Positions 6,705 to 15,260 are shown, numbered from the stretch's first letter. The stretch: 63,838 bases of DNA from Candidatus Nanopelagicales bacterium (GCA_028687755.1 JAQTZL010000013.1:1-63838); one strand, 5' to 3'. The notes: generated by a model from the letters alone, not told the origin. Translations and numbers: made by a program.

Positions 6705-8963
6705 ATGGCAACCCAATCACCCACCGAACTCCAGCAAGCCACAAACCCAACAGCTACCAATGTACCTGAGCCCAGATTGCAAGGCTACCAACCCGTGCAG
6801 CTGAACTTTCCAGCCCCAAGAACAACAGCGGCTGGCGCTGACAAAGTCTTCGACGACGACTGGATGAAGACCACGTTCATCATCAGCGACAAAGACCTGT
6901 CATCCAGCAACACCTACGCGTCGTGGATCAAGAAGCAACGATACCGCACGTCAGCTGACGACAAGTTCTCATGCACGGCACCCGGCATGAGCTTAGGGGT
7001 GAACCCTAAGCCACAGTTCACACGGTACTGCGATATCCGTTCTAAGGGTCGCGTATCAGGTCGACCCGACATCGTGGTAGGGTCACAGTACCACGCCAGC
7101 GGTCTGGGTATGGGTGGCTACTACTCCAGAGCTATCGACGACAACCAGCAACGCATCTTCATGCGGTTCGGTGTACCACAGTACATGCCGTTGCCCTTCT
7201 GGATCTACAAAGCTTTCGACATCCACAAGACCGTCTTGCACGGCCGTGGTGTCATGACGCAGACCTTTCTACAAGCTGTCAGGGTGGTCAGCACCTTCTT
7301 CTCGTTTGCAGCAGCGCCTGTGCTGAACTTGGCCATGGCTGCTCTGGACGTCTTGGTCACCAACTCCAGGTTCTATTCAGTCAGACCCACCATGTACACC
7401 TACTGGGCTACAGTAGAATCTATCTTGAACACGCTGGTTGCCAGACGCACGATGCTTCCCCACATCCTGCCAGACTTCACTTACAAGTACAACGCCACAG
7501 TCGGTAACCCACCGACGATCTCTGCAGACTTTATTCGCAACCTGTCAGCGGTGGGCCTGCAAGACATCGTGAACCCAGAGACAGGTCGCATCAGTGTGTT
7601 TGCTATCGCTCTGAGGTTCCAAGCAGCCTATAACAAAATCAAAGTCGACCATCTGAACGCCGACAGAAACACCGCCAGCATCGATTCAGCCACAGTCACT
7701 GACAACATTCAGGGAAGTGTCACTGTCAACAGCACTGTGGCGAGCGCATCCACCAGTGGTCGGCAGCAGACTATCTCTGAGAAACTGTTTCTCTATGCTC
7801 ACGAGAAGCTCATGGGTGGTGAACAAGTAGAGGGTCTGGATCAGAACAAACAGACACCCACGTCTGTGGTGGGCTACGACGATCTCTATCGGGATCAGAA
7901 TGGCAACATGCTGACCATGGACATCGATCCCAACAACCCAGTGGCGGATCCCGACGCTACCGTAAGCGCCAACGCTCAAAATCCTGCCATGAAAGACAAG
8001 TGGGACAAGCTTGGTGAGTACGCTCTGGCAGAGTTGACAGAGGGTGCCGCCTTTGCAGTCTTCAACGTAGAGCACACGGGATCCGTCGGCGAGTCCTTCT
8101 CCTCCTCGTTTGGGTCTAACCCCATCGAAGCCACCTTCAACTCACTGTCGGCCAAGACAGGTGCGATCGGCACGATGATCACCCAAGCTTCAGGTATGGT
8201 GCCAGGCTTAGATGATGCATTGAAGCTGATGGGTGATACAGCCGCCACAGCGCTAGCGTCAGCTACCGCCAATCTTGCCAACCCACTTCTTGCTCTGGCT
8301 TACGGCGTCAACATCACGATGCCTAAGATCTGGGAACAAAGCTCAGCCAACCTCCCGTCCGCTTCGTACAAAATGAAGCTGGTCTCTCCTTACGGCAACC
8401 CGTACTCACAGCTCTTCAGTCTGTACCTTCCTTTCTCTATGCTGGCAGCTGGTGCCTTACCAAGATCCACAGGCGCATCCAGTTACCTTTCGCCGTTCTT
8501 CTGTCAGTCGTACGACAGAGGTCGCGTGAACATCGGTCTAGGCATGATCAGGAATCTGAGCATTACACGGGGTACTTCCAACCTGAGCTTTACCAGAGCT
8601 GGTCACGCCAACGCGATCGACATCGAGTTCGAGATCGCTAACTTGGACGAGATCGTTGCTGTGGATGTCACAGCCAGTGGAGCTTTGACGCAGGCTCTGT
8701 CTGTGGCAAGTACCAACTTTTCTGACACACCCTTCATTAACTACTTAAACACTGTTGCAGCAGTGGATGTATACACGTTGGTCAATCGCGTCCCTATGGC
8801 CCGTTTAAAGCTCGCTGAGAGGATGATCAAGTTCAAGACTCTGATCGATCCAGACCCAGCAGCGGTAGCTTCAGCCACAGTGAACAACTTCCCTCCCGCC
8901 ACTTGGGCAAGAAACTTGTTAGGTGACGCAGCGAACACCTTGACACAGCTTCAGAGCTTCTGA
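6705..8963 (+). CDS. Large virion structural protein
   Basis: This 752-residue protein starts at 6705 with GGAG 9 bases upstream. The N terminus is Thr/Pro/Ala-rich and disordered-looking (residues 1-45). Two Ala-rich hydrophobic stretches are visible (around residues 198-222 and 505-535). The C-terminal part is beta-rich with many Ser/Thr/Asn. Codon choice is strongly biased, as in abundant virion proteins. No catalytic motif was seen. Placement beside the RNA polymerase fragment and the intein gene, and its length, fit a phiKZ-like virion protein; the exact role is unknown. It ends convergently with a Nudix gene at a shared hairpin. Confidence 0.55.
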   Translation: MATQSPTELQQATNPTATNVPEPRLQGYQPVQLNFPAPRTTAAGADKVFDDDWMKTTFIISDKDLSSSNTYASWIKKQRYRTSADDKFSCTAPGMSLGVNPKPQFTRYCDIRSKGRVSGRPDIVVGSQYHASGLGMGGYYSRAIDDNQQRIFMRFGVPQYMPLPFWIYKAFDIHKTVLHGRGVMTQTFLQAVRVVSTFFSFAAAPVLNLAMAALDVLVTNSRFYSVRPTMYTYWATVESILNTLVARRTMLPHILPDFTYKYNATVGNPPTISADFIRNLSAVGLQDIVNPETGRISVFAIALRFQAAYNKIKVDHLNADRNTASIDSATVTDNIQGSVTVNSTVASASTSGRQQTISEKLFLYAHEKLMGGEQVEGLDQNKQTPTSVVGYDDLYRDQNGNMLTMDIDPNNPVADPDATVSANAQNPAMKDKWDKLGEYALAELTEGAAFAVFNVEHTGSVGESFSSSFGSNPIEATFNSLSAKTGAIGTMITQASGMVPGLDDALKLMGDTAATALASATANLANPLLALAYGVNITMPKIWEQSSANLPSASYKMKLVSPYGNPYSQLFSLYLPFSMLAAGALPRSTGASSYLSPFFCQSYDRGRVNIGLGMIRNLSITRGTSNLSFTRAGHANAIDIEFEIANLDEIVAVDVTASGALTQALSVASTNFSDTPFINYLNTVAAVDVYTLVNRVPMARLKLAERMIKFKTLIDPDPAAVASATVNNFPPATWARNLLGDAANTLTQLQSF

Positions 8964-8975
8964 CAAAAAAGAAAA

Positions 8976-9009
8976 GACACAGAGAGGAGCCGGAGCTCCT
9001 CTCTGTGTC
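8976..9009 (-). terminator. Hairpin terminator between convergent genes
   Basis: 15-bp stem GACACAGAGAGGAGC with a 4-base loop. In the minus direction it is followed directly by TTTTCTTTTTT, so it should stop leftward transcription of the Nudix gene. Confidence 0.75.
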
Positions 9010-9022
9010 AGTTCATCAGGCC

Positions 9023-9991
9023 TTAGCCTTGGGGTTGCTCGACGGAAACATCGTTGGCAGCTTGTGGCGTGGTCAACTCGCCCAATTTCTCGACGGCTTG
9101 GTCAACGTTGGCTTTTGCTTCAGCTGCCAGGGTTTCTTGAACCTGACGACCTTGTTCGACCACCTTGTCTACCAGCAGGCGCAGCAGGTCGGTGATGGTC
9201 AGGTTGTTGGTGAACGCATTGACAAAACTGACGGCGACAGCCGACACGACCAGCTTTGACCAAGATTCAAATTGGTACTTTTCGCCGGAGAGTTCATCGT
9301 CAACGGCGTCCAGTGCTGTCCAGATGTCGAAGCCCATGATGGCGTCGTTCAGGTTGATGTTCAGGACTTCAGGCTCCAGAATCTCCAGAACGTTGGCCGA
9401 TTCCTTGACTTTGCCAAAGACTTCATGGAAAAGCGCTGGGGGCGGTTCAAAGGCCATGTGTGCGCAGATGTGCACCTTGCCCACGTCGTCGATGTCGTCT
9501 TCATTTTCACGGAGGATCCCGCCGGACTTCAGCGGGATCATTTTCAGGTAGTCCATATCCAGACCGGTTTCTTCGTGCACCTCACGGTAGGCGCAGTTTT
9601 GGAGGGTCTGAGCGTACTCCTCCAAGGACATGGTGTAAACCACCACTTCACCGGCGTGTTCGATGGAGCGTGTGACGCCACTGGCCACCACCGAGGCTGG
9701 CATGTCATCGACAGAGTCGATGTGCCCACCGAACCCGATGCTTCCGGCACCCCGCAAGCGAGCTTCACCTTCCCCCTTGCTGGGACGGCGATAGCGAATG
9801 AACGCCATGTTACCGTTTTCGGCGATGAAGCTCTGGATCGTGACGTACGGCAACAGCTGCATGAAACCGAATTCCGACTTCTCGCAGATGTCACGATCGA
9901 TGAACGCCACCTCGACAGTGGACTTTTGTTGGAATGCGGTGGCGAGGGCGGCCAGTCCGCCGATGACACAGAGAGCGACTTTTTTGGTCAT
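9023..9991 (-). CDS. Nudix hydrolase-like protein with interrupted Nudix box
   Basis: This 322-residue protein has GSIGFGGHID and, about 45 residues further on, REVHEETGLD, the second half of a Nudix box with its catalytic Glu residues. The usual short spacer between the Gly and the Arg-Glu is replaced by a long insert containing SLEEYAQTLQ. Nudix enzymes hydrolyse nucleoside-diphosphate-linked substrates; the substrate here is unknown. The N terminus (VALCVIGGLAALATAFQ) is hydrophobic enough to be a signal or membrane segment, or a buried strand and helix of the fold. The last ~60 residues are a charged helix (VEQGRQVQETLAAEAK). The start at 9991 has AAGGAAACTCATC upstream. Confidence 0.7.
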   Translation of the reverse strand: MTKKVALCVIGGLAALATAFQQKSTVEVAFIDRDICEKSEFGFMQLLPYVTIQSFIAENGNMAFIRYRRPSKGEGEARLRGAGSIGFGGHIDSVDDMPASVVASGVTRSIEHAGEVVVYTMSLEEYAQTLQNCAYREVHEETGLDMDYLKMIPLKSGGILRENEDDIDDVGKVHICAHMAFEPPPALFHEVFGKVKESANVLEILEPEVLNINLNDAIMGFDIWTALDAVDDELSGEKYQFESWSKLVVSAVAVSFVNAFTNNLTITDLLRLLVDKVVEQGRQVQETLAAEAKANVDQAVEKLGELTTPQAANDVSVEQPQG

Positions 9992-10036
9992 GATGAGTTT
10001 CCTTGATTTTGAGAGAGAGAGATAAAGAACCCAGGG

Positions 10037-10948
10037 TCACTGGGCTTCGGACATGGGCTCTTCCAAGACGGCCGGTTCGGCCGCTTCAGAAGTTTCTGGC
10101 TCGACGACAGCCGAGACAGTTTGCTTGTCTTCCGGCAACGCTTCTGCCAGAGGTTCGACAAGATCTGCGGCAGAGGTGTAAACCGGCTCCGTAGGAGCCG
10201 ACTTGACTTTCTCTTCCGGTTTAGGCCGGCGACCTTTTTGACGCTGAGACCGTGGGGGTCGAGGAGCGATGATGTCTGACACACCCACGATAGAGGTACG
10301 CTCGTGAGGGGGTTTCGTGTTAACCCGCTTCACCAGCTCTTCGTAGGGCACAAAATCCAAACCCATGTGCTCAGCCTTAAAGCAAAGGTACTCGTTCAAA
10401 GCTTCCAACACCTGTGGAGCAAACACTTGCTCCAGCGATGTCTCATACTTAGTGATACGCTCACAGAAACCGCGCACGATGTTCGGGTATTCTGTCCAAC
10501 GGTGGTATTCCCGATAGAACCCGCCTTCCGCCGTGCTGTATGAAGTCCACGGAATCTTCTTCACGGCCTTGAAGTGTTGGTGCACCATGTTCCGAGACCG
10601 GAGGAGATGGTAATACTTGGCGAACGCCAGCAGCATGTGATAGTCCGTCGTGTCCATCCCGCGAACAATGCCCGGAGGTGGGGTGTGACGGTACTCATCA
10701 TCGTGCCAATACAGCCAACAGACAAAAGCGCGTGGGGACGTGAACGACCCCAGGTTAGGGATAGAGAAATTACCCCGCCAGTCGATGGCCAGCAAGCGAC
10801 CAAATTCTGTTTCACCTGAGCGGTTGACATTCAGATGACCTTCACCGTCCTTGGTGTAAAAGGCTTCGCGAAGCTGATCGCCTGCATCGGACAAGCTAAC
10901 CGTATTTTTTCGAGATTCGTGCCGTTGGCGGTTTCCGTTTTGAGCCAT
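10037..10948 (-). CDS. Unknown protein with acidic C-terminal tail
   Basis: This 303-residue protein is not recognised. The start at 10948 (MAQNGNRQRH) has AAGGAACACC upstream; an ATG 13 codons earlier has none. The N-terminal ~215 residues look folded and helical, rich in Trp, Tyr and His (CWLYWHDDEYRHTPPP, KYYHLLRSRN). A basic linker (PPRSQRQKGRRPKPEEK) follows, then a Pro/Glu/Ala-rich tail that is probably disordered. It lies upstream of the Nudix gene with a short gap, so both may be co-transcribed. Confidence 0.65.
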   Translation of the reverse strand: MAQNGNRQRHESRKNTVSLSDAGDQLREAFYTKDGEGHLNVNRSGETEFGRLLAIDWRGNFSIPNLGSFTSPRAFVCWLYWHDDEYRHTPPPGIVRGMDTTDYHMLLAFAKYYHLLRSRNMVHQHFKAVKKIPWTSYSTAEGGFYREYHRWTEYPNIVRGFCERITKYETSLEQVFAPQVLEALNEYLCFKAEHMGLDFVPYEELVKRVNTKPPHERTSIVGVSDIIAPRPPRSQRQKGRRPKPEEKVKSAPTEPVYTSAADLVEPLAEALPEDKQTVSAVVEPETSEAAEPAVLEEPMSEAQ

Positions 10949-11182
10949 GGTGTTCCTTGAGAAAAAGAGATACAAGATCGTAAACACTCGCTGCTGTGAC
11001 GCAAACAGTACAGTGTCCTAGACCATGCAAGAACCGATAGTCTGAGTGAACACAGTTGTTTTAACTGTGACACAAAATGCCTGGGTCTGACGAACAATGT
11101 CAAGGCTACGCAGCAGTTGACATTGTCCACCTTCCCAGCGAACTGAACCGCAGCAGTGTCTCTTCTAAGAAGAAACTACCGC
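10949..11182. other. Intergenic region with inverted repeats
   Basis: No gene was seen. It contains a 7-bp hairpin (CACAGTT/AACTGTG near 11053-11071) and a longer interrupted inverted repeat (ACAATGTCAA near 11094 with TTGACATTGT near 11117). The function is unknown. Confidence 0.4.
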
Positions 11183-11674
11183 TTATTTGCCGAACAGGTT
11201 GGCGGCTTGTTCGGAGATCTCGGCACGCAGAGTCGCGCCGCTGGTACCGTAGTGATCCAACACCGTGGTCAGGGCCATGTAGCGTGTGGTTTCCACACGC
11301 TCGGCGCCAGGTTCCATGGCGGTAGGAACACGCGACACCTTGGAGCGCTCAGCGCGGATCTGAACACTGTCACGGCTTTGGTAGTAGCCCAGTTTGGACT
11401 GCACCGTGGTCAGTTCCTTGTCCTTGGTGAACATGTCGGCAGCCACTTCGGCGACGGCCAAGCGAGCAGCGTTCACAAACTCGTTGTTGTAGCTGCCCAC
11501 GGCCTTGACGGTGTCCATAGTGATACCGTCGGGCAGGTTGCCTTCGTAGGCTTCGCGTGGCTTTTCTTCCACGATCTGAGCAGTGCCTTCGGTTTTCAGG
11601 TTGGCCTTGATTTTGTCGGCCAGATCGCGGTTCTTGCTGACAGCGGTGCCGGTGAAGATGGTTTTGGTTTCCAT
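11183..11674 (-). CDS. Unknown protein, probably abundant
   Basis: This 163-residue protein starts at 11674 (METKTIFTG) with AAGGAAATTACC upstream; the longer frame upstream lacks a ribosome site and crosses the promoter element. Codon choice is strongly biased (GCC, CTG, GTC). It is mainly helical, with regularly spaced Ala and charged residues and no membrane segment. It has its own promoter-like element about 114 bases upstream. A small virion or DNA-associated protein is possible, but the family is not recognised. Confidence 0.65.
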   Translation of the reverse strand: METKTIFTGTAVSKNRDLADKIKANLKTEGTAQIVEEKPREAYEGNLPDGITMDTVKAVGSYNNEFVNAARLAVAEVAADMFTKDKELTTVQSKLGYYQSRDSVQIRAERSKVSRVPTAMEPGAERVETTRYMALTTVLDHYGTSGATLRAEISEQAANLFGK

Positions 11675-11787
11675 GGTAATTTCCTTGGTTGGTTGAAATA
11701 AGACAAGCCGCGCATGCAGCCAGGTCATGATACGGCAGAGTAAAAAACTCCCCCAGTATCCGGGCAATAGTCTTTGCCAGACGGTAT

Positions 11788-11805
11788 GACAGTGAGTATA
11801 TATGG
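11788..11805 (-). promoter_or_regulatory. Promoter-like element
   Basis: The minus strand reads CCATATATACTCACTGTC. It differs by one base from the element at 25967-25984, and shares 11 bases with the plus-strand element at 5797. Confidence 0.6.
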
Positions 11806-11882
11806 AAGTCATTTCTACCCAGATGCTAATGGTCATAAATCTCTTGATAATGAAGTGGCAGCAACTACCGATAGGAGATGAC

Positions 11883-12436
11883 ATGCCATACAAAAACGAT
11901 CTTTGTTGGGTCGAATTTCAAAGTCCTTAACCTCTAACCTGAGCAACAAAACTATGCCTTCTCCATGCAGCTTCGATATTCGGAAAATGAGAAATCGTTT
12001 ACGAAAGCAGCTGACAGTGGCGCTCTTCTTCATCTTGCCAGTCAAGGTGACGAACGTGTTCGTCAGTCTGTCACTCGTCTCGCTGATACTCAAGTTGCGA
12101 GAACTTGATGTCAGCGGCAATCAACAGCTTGCCAACAAGATCGGAGAGCTCTTGAAGATCAAGTTGTCTGACGACATCTTTCTGCTACCTCAGCAAACAT
12201 TCAGCTGGTACTGGACAGCTGACGTGCTCAGTACCCCGTTAGAGTTCGATGGACACAAATGCACTCTCGCTCAGGCCATCTGTGACAAAGAGTCCTTCTT
12301 GAAACACCGAAGCACCATCCTCAACATCCTTCTCGACAGCCTTCCCTCAGCGATCAAGATCAAACTTGGTCTGTACAGCATTCCCCGCAGGCTTGAAGTC
12401 AAGCACTGTGTTGTCAGCGCGCTCCGTTACGCGTAA
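11883..12436 (+). pseudogene. Frameshifted gene of unknown function
   Basis: A start with AGGAG (ATG 11883) opens MPYKNDLCWVEFQSP, then stops at 11928. The next ~165 bases look coding in a different frame (11938-12105: SENEKSFTKAADSGALLHL, then QGDERVRQSVTRLADTQVA). A third stretch looks coding in yet another frame from about 12098 to the TAA at 12436 (ELDVSGNQQLANKIGELLK ... VVSALRYA). The uninterrupted frame from 11903 to 12436 exists, but its first half is hydrophobic and unlike the phage's other proteins. Likely explanations are a decayed gene, sequencing errors or, less likely, programmed frameshifting. The conceptual product is a helical protein of about 180 residues. Confidence 0.5.
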
Positions 12437-12440
12437 GCTT

Positions 12441-12472
12441 CTCTACCACCGGCCTCACAGCCGGTGGTAGAG
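12441..12472. terminator. Hairpin between convergent genes
   Basis: 12-bp stem CTCTACCACCGG with an 8-base loop, placed between the stops at 12436 (+) and 12474 (-). Confidence 0.55.
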
Positions 12473-12473
12473 A

Positions 12474-13457
12474 TCATGTTTCTTTGTAGATGTCTAGAAA
12501 GAAAGCTGACGAAAGTCTCAGTCGATCACCAGGCTTTCTGTGGTCGTTGAAGACCTCAGTGGCCTTGATGTTGGCTTGCGTAAAGAGGTGGTTGCTGTAC
12601 GTAGGGTCTTGTACAGACACCGTGTGCCGACCATCGGCGTCGTGAACACGTTTGTACTCACACAGCTTACCGTACCCCACAAACAGTGGCATCACAGGCC
12701 TGACGCCTGTTCTGAAGGTTCCTGGCACGGTTGTGTGCTGGGTGTAGACTTTCTGTGTCTGGATACCGTTTGTGTGCAGATCCACCATGAAGCTGTTGTG
12801 TGTGGACAAGAACTTCCGGATGACGCCCAGAGATCTGATCAATGCGCCATCCACCACGGTAGGGTTGTGATCAGAAACCGGAACTTCCAGATCTCTGAAG
12901 ATGTCACGCTGTGTGGTCAGTTCGTACAACTTCTCCACGTAGTGTAGACGATCCAATCGCAGTACAAAGGTCGTGTCGGAGATACGGAAGAAGTACTCAG
13001 GGTTCTCCATGACGATGTAACCAGCCATGATCAAGATCGGCTTTTCGATAGCCACAGGCATCGTGATCAGGACACGCTCGTAGGGAGAGAAACCCACGTC
13101 CTCAAACACCATGGCTGAGGTGATAGGATGTTTGGTGATGGTGTCAGACAACCCAGCCAGAGAGACGATACCCACGCTGTTCTGACGAGACCGCAGCATA
13201 GACCGTGTACCAAACGGAATGTAGAAGCGATTGTCAGACCAGACTGTGCTGTGCACATAGCCGTTCACAGAGACCAAACAAGTCTCATGGACACGACCCA
13301 TGTCCACCAGCGCATCAGGTCGAGTGACCTCTACGTCAGGGAAGTCATCCTTGTAGTAGAAGGCCAGTTGGTCGTAGTTGTGATGACCCATCTTCACGAT
13401 GTCGAACTTGTAGCCAGCTGAGTTGGCCAAAGCGTAGTTAGCAGAAACCTTGGCCAT
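12474..13457 (-). CDS. Probable virion structural protein
   Basis: This 327-residue protein directly follows the stop of the upstream gene (TAA at 13458-13460, ATG at 13455-13457), so the two are translationally coupled. It is beta-rich, with alternating hydrophobic strands and no membrane segment or catalytic signature. Composition (many Tyr, Phe, His, Thr) resembles the other tail and baseplate-type proteins in this window. It closes the leftward unit containing the resolvase and spanin-like genes. The specific role is unknown. Confidence 0.55.
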   Translation of the reverse strand: MAKVSANYALANSAGYKFDIVKMGHHNYDQLAFYYKDDFPDVEVTRPDALVDMGRVHETCLVSVNGYVHSTVWSDNRFYIPFGTRSMLRSRQNSVGIVSLAGLSDTITKHPITSAMVFEDVGFSPYERVLITMPVAIEKPILIMAGYIVMENPEYFFRISDTTFVLRLDRLHYVEKLYELTTQRDIFRDLEVPVSDHNPTVVDGALIRSLGVIRKFLSTHNSFMVDLHTNGIQTQKVYTQHTTVPGTFRTGVRPVMPLFVGYGKLCEYKRVHDADGRHTVSVQDPTYSNHLFTQANIKATEVFNDHRKPGDRLRLSSAFFLDIYKET

Positions 13458-13832
13458 TTAGCCTCCCAATGAAAACATGCGAAACAGATTGCCGATGATC
13501 GCGGTGATGCCGTTCAGGTCATCGTTGGTCTTGAACACCATACCGACCACAACAGTGAAGACACAGCTCAACAAGAACACCAGGAAGATGGTCTTGTGTT
13601 TGCCGTCCTGCAGTCGCTGTATGTGGTTTTCATCGGTCATGACCGAACGGTAGTGAGCCATCTCAAACATCGCCGTGATGACGTAGATGCGTTCTTCGTC
13701 GGTCAGCTGCTCCATAAAGATCTTCATCAGTCGTCTGTTGTAGCTGTAACTCTTGCAAGGAGAGTTGGCCAACTTGACAGACTCAGACCCGATCAACTGA
13801 AACAGCTCACTTACTCTTGGATTGAGCTTCAT
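13458..13832 (-). CDS. Small membrane protein of the lysis cassette
   Basis: The 124-residue protein has a soluble N-terminal ~78 residues rich in charge (EQLTDEERIYVITAMFE), then one clear transmembrane helix (IFLVFLLSCVFTVVVGMVF, residues ~81-99) and a short Gly/Phe-rich C terminus that is also hydrophobic (NGITAIIGNLFRMFSLGG). The start overlaps the end of the Rz1-like gene by 26 bases and has AAGGAAGCCATCG upstream. Next to two spanin-like genes, a holin or holin-modulating role is plausible but unproven. Confidence 0.55.
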   Translation of the reverse strand: MKLNPRVSELFQLIGSESVKLANSPCKSYSYNRRLMKIFMEQLTDEERIYVITAMFEMAHYRSVMTDENHIQRLQDGKHKTIFLVFLLSCVFTVVVGMVFKTNDDLNGITAIIGNLFRMFSLGG

Positions 13833-14160
13833 CGATGGCTTCCTTGGTGGTACCTTGGAGTTTCCTGATAGAGATCAGATTCTTGTTACAAGTGTCCAGA
13901 TCTCGCCAACTGTCTTTCACCAAGGTGGATAGATAGAGTTCACGCTCAGGGAGCGAGAGCGCCTTCACCTCAGATGGAGCCCTAGGCTTAGACGGAATGA
14001 TGGGTTCAGTGAAACTGGCGGGGATAGCCAGGTAGACAGTTTTGGTCTTGTAGACCACCTTCTGCTCAGGTTGTGTGGTGGCGCAACCTTGTAGCACGAG
14101 CAGTACAAGGCAGAAGACAAGAGCCAGGACAAAACGGACGTGATAGTGAAACGGGTTCAT
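13807..14160 (-). CDS. Outer-membrane spanin-like lipoprotein (Rz1-like)
   Basis: The 117-residue protein begins with a lipoprotein signal: basic start, hydrophobic core (FVLALVFCLVLLVLQGC) and a lipobox with Cys26, where lipid attachment and cleavage are expected. A Pro-containing stretch follows (AIPASFTEPIIPSKPRAPSE), as in o-spanins, then a charged helical tail. It sits directly after a gene for an N-terminally anchored coiled-coil protein, the usual Rz/Rz1 order. Together they would fuse inner and outer membrane at lysis, implying a Gram-negative host. The start at 14160 has AAGGAACTCTC upstream. Confidence 0.65.
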   Translation of the reverse strand: MNPFHYHVRFVLALVFCLVLLVLQGCATTQPEQKVVYKTKTVYLAIPASFTEPIIPSKPRAPSEVKALSLPERELYLSTLVKDSWRDLDTCNKNLISIRKLQGTTKEAIDEAQSKSK

Positions 14161-14172
14161 GAGAGTTCCTTG

Positions 14173-14676
14173 TCAGGTTTTGGGATAGTTGGAAAACAGT
14201 TCACTGTGAAGCTCATCAAGAGAAACCATGATGTCTTCGGTGACCTGATCGGCGTCCACGCGGTTGACGGTGATGGTTGCAGACTGAGGCGGGTTGTCTT
14301 TAACGATCTTGTCGATCGTGGGCTGGACTTTCTTCTGGACAGACTCCTTGGACTTAGTAACCGTTACCGTGGTCCTGGCGTTATCCTTTTGTTTGGCCTC
14401 TAAGACCTCCACCACAGCTTCCTGTACAGTGTCCTGGACATGAAGTGTCTCTTGGATGTCTGCGTTCGCCATGAGCACAGCCTCCAAGTCTTTCTTGGCG
14501 GTGACAGCTTGACCCTTCAAGGCAGTCTTGGTTTCAAAGCCCAGCTTGGTCAGAATGGTGTCTGAATTGAACAGAACGATGGTGGCTATGAAGATAGCCA
14601 GGATACCGATGAAGACACTGATACCAGAGAACAGTTTAGATTTCAAGCCAGCAAAGAGAGCAGGTAAAGCGATCAT
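14173..14676 (-). CDS. Inner-membrane spanin-like protein (Rz-like)
   Basis: The 167-residue protein has an N-terminal transmembrane helix (SVFIGILAIFIATIVLF, residues ~20-36) followed by a long charged periplasmic region rich in Lys, Glu, Val and Thr that looks helical or coiled (KDLEAVLMANADIQETLHV, VLEAKQKDNARTTVTV). This is the layout of an i-spanin. Its ATG overlaps the stop of the resolvase gene (ATGA), and the lipoprotein gene follows after 12 bases. Assignment rests on topology and neighbourhood; the length is in the usual i-spanin range. Confidence 0.6.
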   Translation of the reverse strand: MIALPALFAGLKSKLFSGISVFIGILAIFIATIVLFNSDTILTKLGFETKTALKGQAVTAKKDLEAVLMANADIQETLHVQDTVQEAVVEVLEAKQKDNARTTVTVTKSKESVQKKVQPTIDKIVKDNPPQSATITVNRVDADQVTEDIMVSLDELHSELFSNYPKT

Positions 14677-15233
14677 GATGCAGCAGCCTCTGAAAGTGAA
14701 AACAGGTGGGAAACGAAGCCGATAGCGATGGCATCGACTTCATGTTCGGTAAGGGTTTCTGGATCTCCAGGGTAAGTGATCACCCCGGTTTGAAGCTTCT
14801 CCAGAAGAAATTGCTTCATGACATCTTTCTTGGTCATGCCTTTTGTCATCTTGGCATGGATGAACATCTTCTTCACCAGAAGAGGTTCGATCATTCGGAT
14901 CTTCAGTCCCTTGGGAATGAGAACGTTGTACCTGATGGCAGAGATCACCTCAAGCAACGACCCATAGACCTGCGGTGTCAGAGCGTTGTAGAAAGGTGTT
15001 TCGATGGCAACGTGTTCGATGTCAGGATACCTTGTCAGGGTGTCCTCTACAGCCGCCAGAATGTGAGCCACTTTGACCACACGTGCGCTGTAGAACTTCT
15101 CCACTTCTTTCTCACTGTCCGTGAACTTTCGAGCGTTTTTAACGTTCTGAGTCTCCAGGACTTCAAACACGTTAAAGGGTCGTGAGACTGCAAGTCCGCA
15201 GTTATTCACTCCTGGGTCAATGGATAAAAGCAT
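14673..15233 (-). CDS. RuvC-like Holliday junction resolvase
   Basis: The 186-residue protein has the RNase H-fold acidic signature in order: LLSIDPGVNNCGLAV at the N terminus with the first Asp, AIETPFYNAL in the middle with the Glu, and HEVDAIAIGFVSHL near the C terminus with the last Asp. This matches RuvC-type endonucleases that cleave branched DNA during recombination or before packaging. The start at 15233 is used because TGAGGA lies just upstream; a GTG four codons earlier would swallow that site. It heads the leftward unit with the spanin-like genes. Confidence 0.8.
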   Translation of the reverse strand: MLLSIDPGVNNCGLAVSRPFNVFEVLETQNVKNARKFTDSEKEVEKFYSARVVKVAHILAAVEDTLTRYPDIEHVAIETPFYNALTPQVYGSLLEVISAIRYNVLIPKGLKIRMIEPLLVKKMFIHAKMTKGMTKKDVMKQFLLEKLQTGVITYPGDPETLTEHEVDAIAIGFVSHLFSLSEAAAS

Positions 15234-15260
15234 TTCAATCCTCACAGTAGGTCATTCAAA

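Noticed and set aside
11094..11150. TTGACA-like box in the gap 10949-11182 as a host sigma70 promoter
   Set aside because: No convincing -10 box at 16-18 bases; the TTGACA is part of an inverted repeat.
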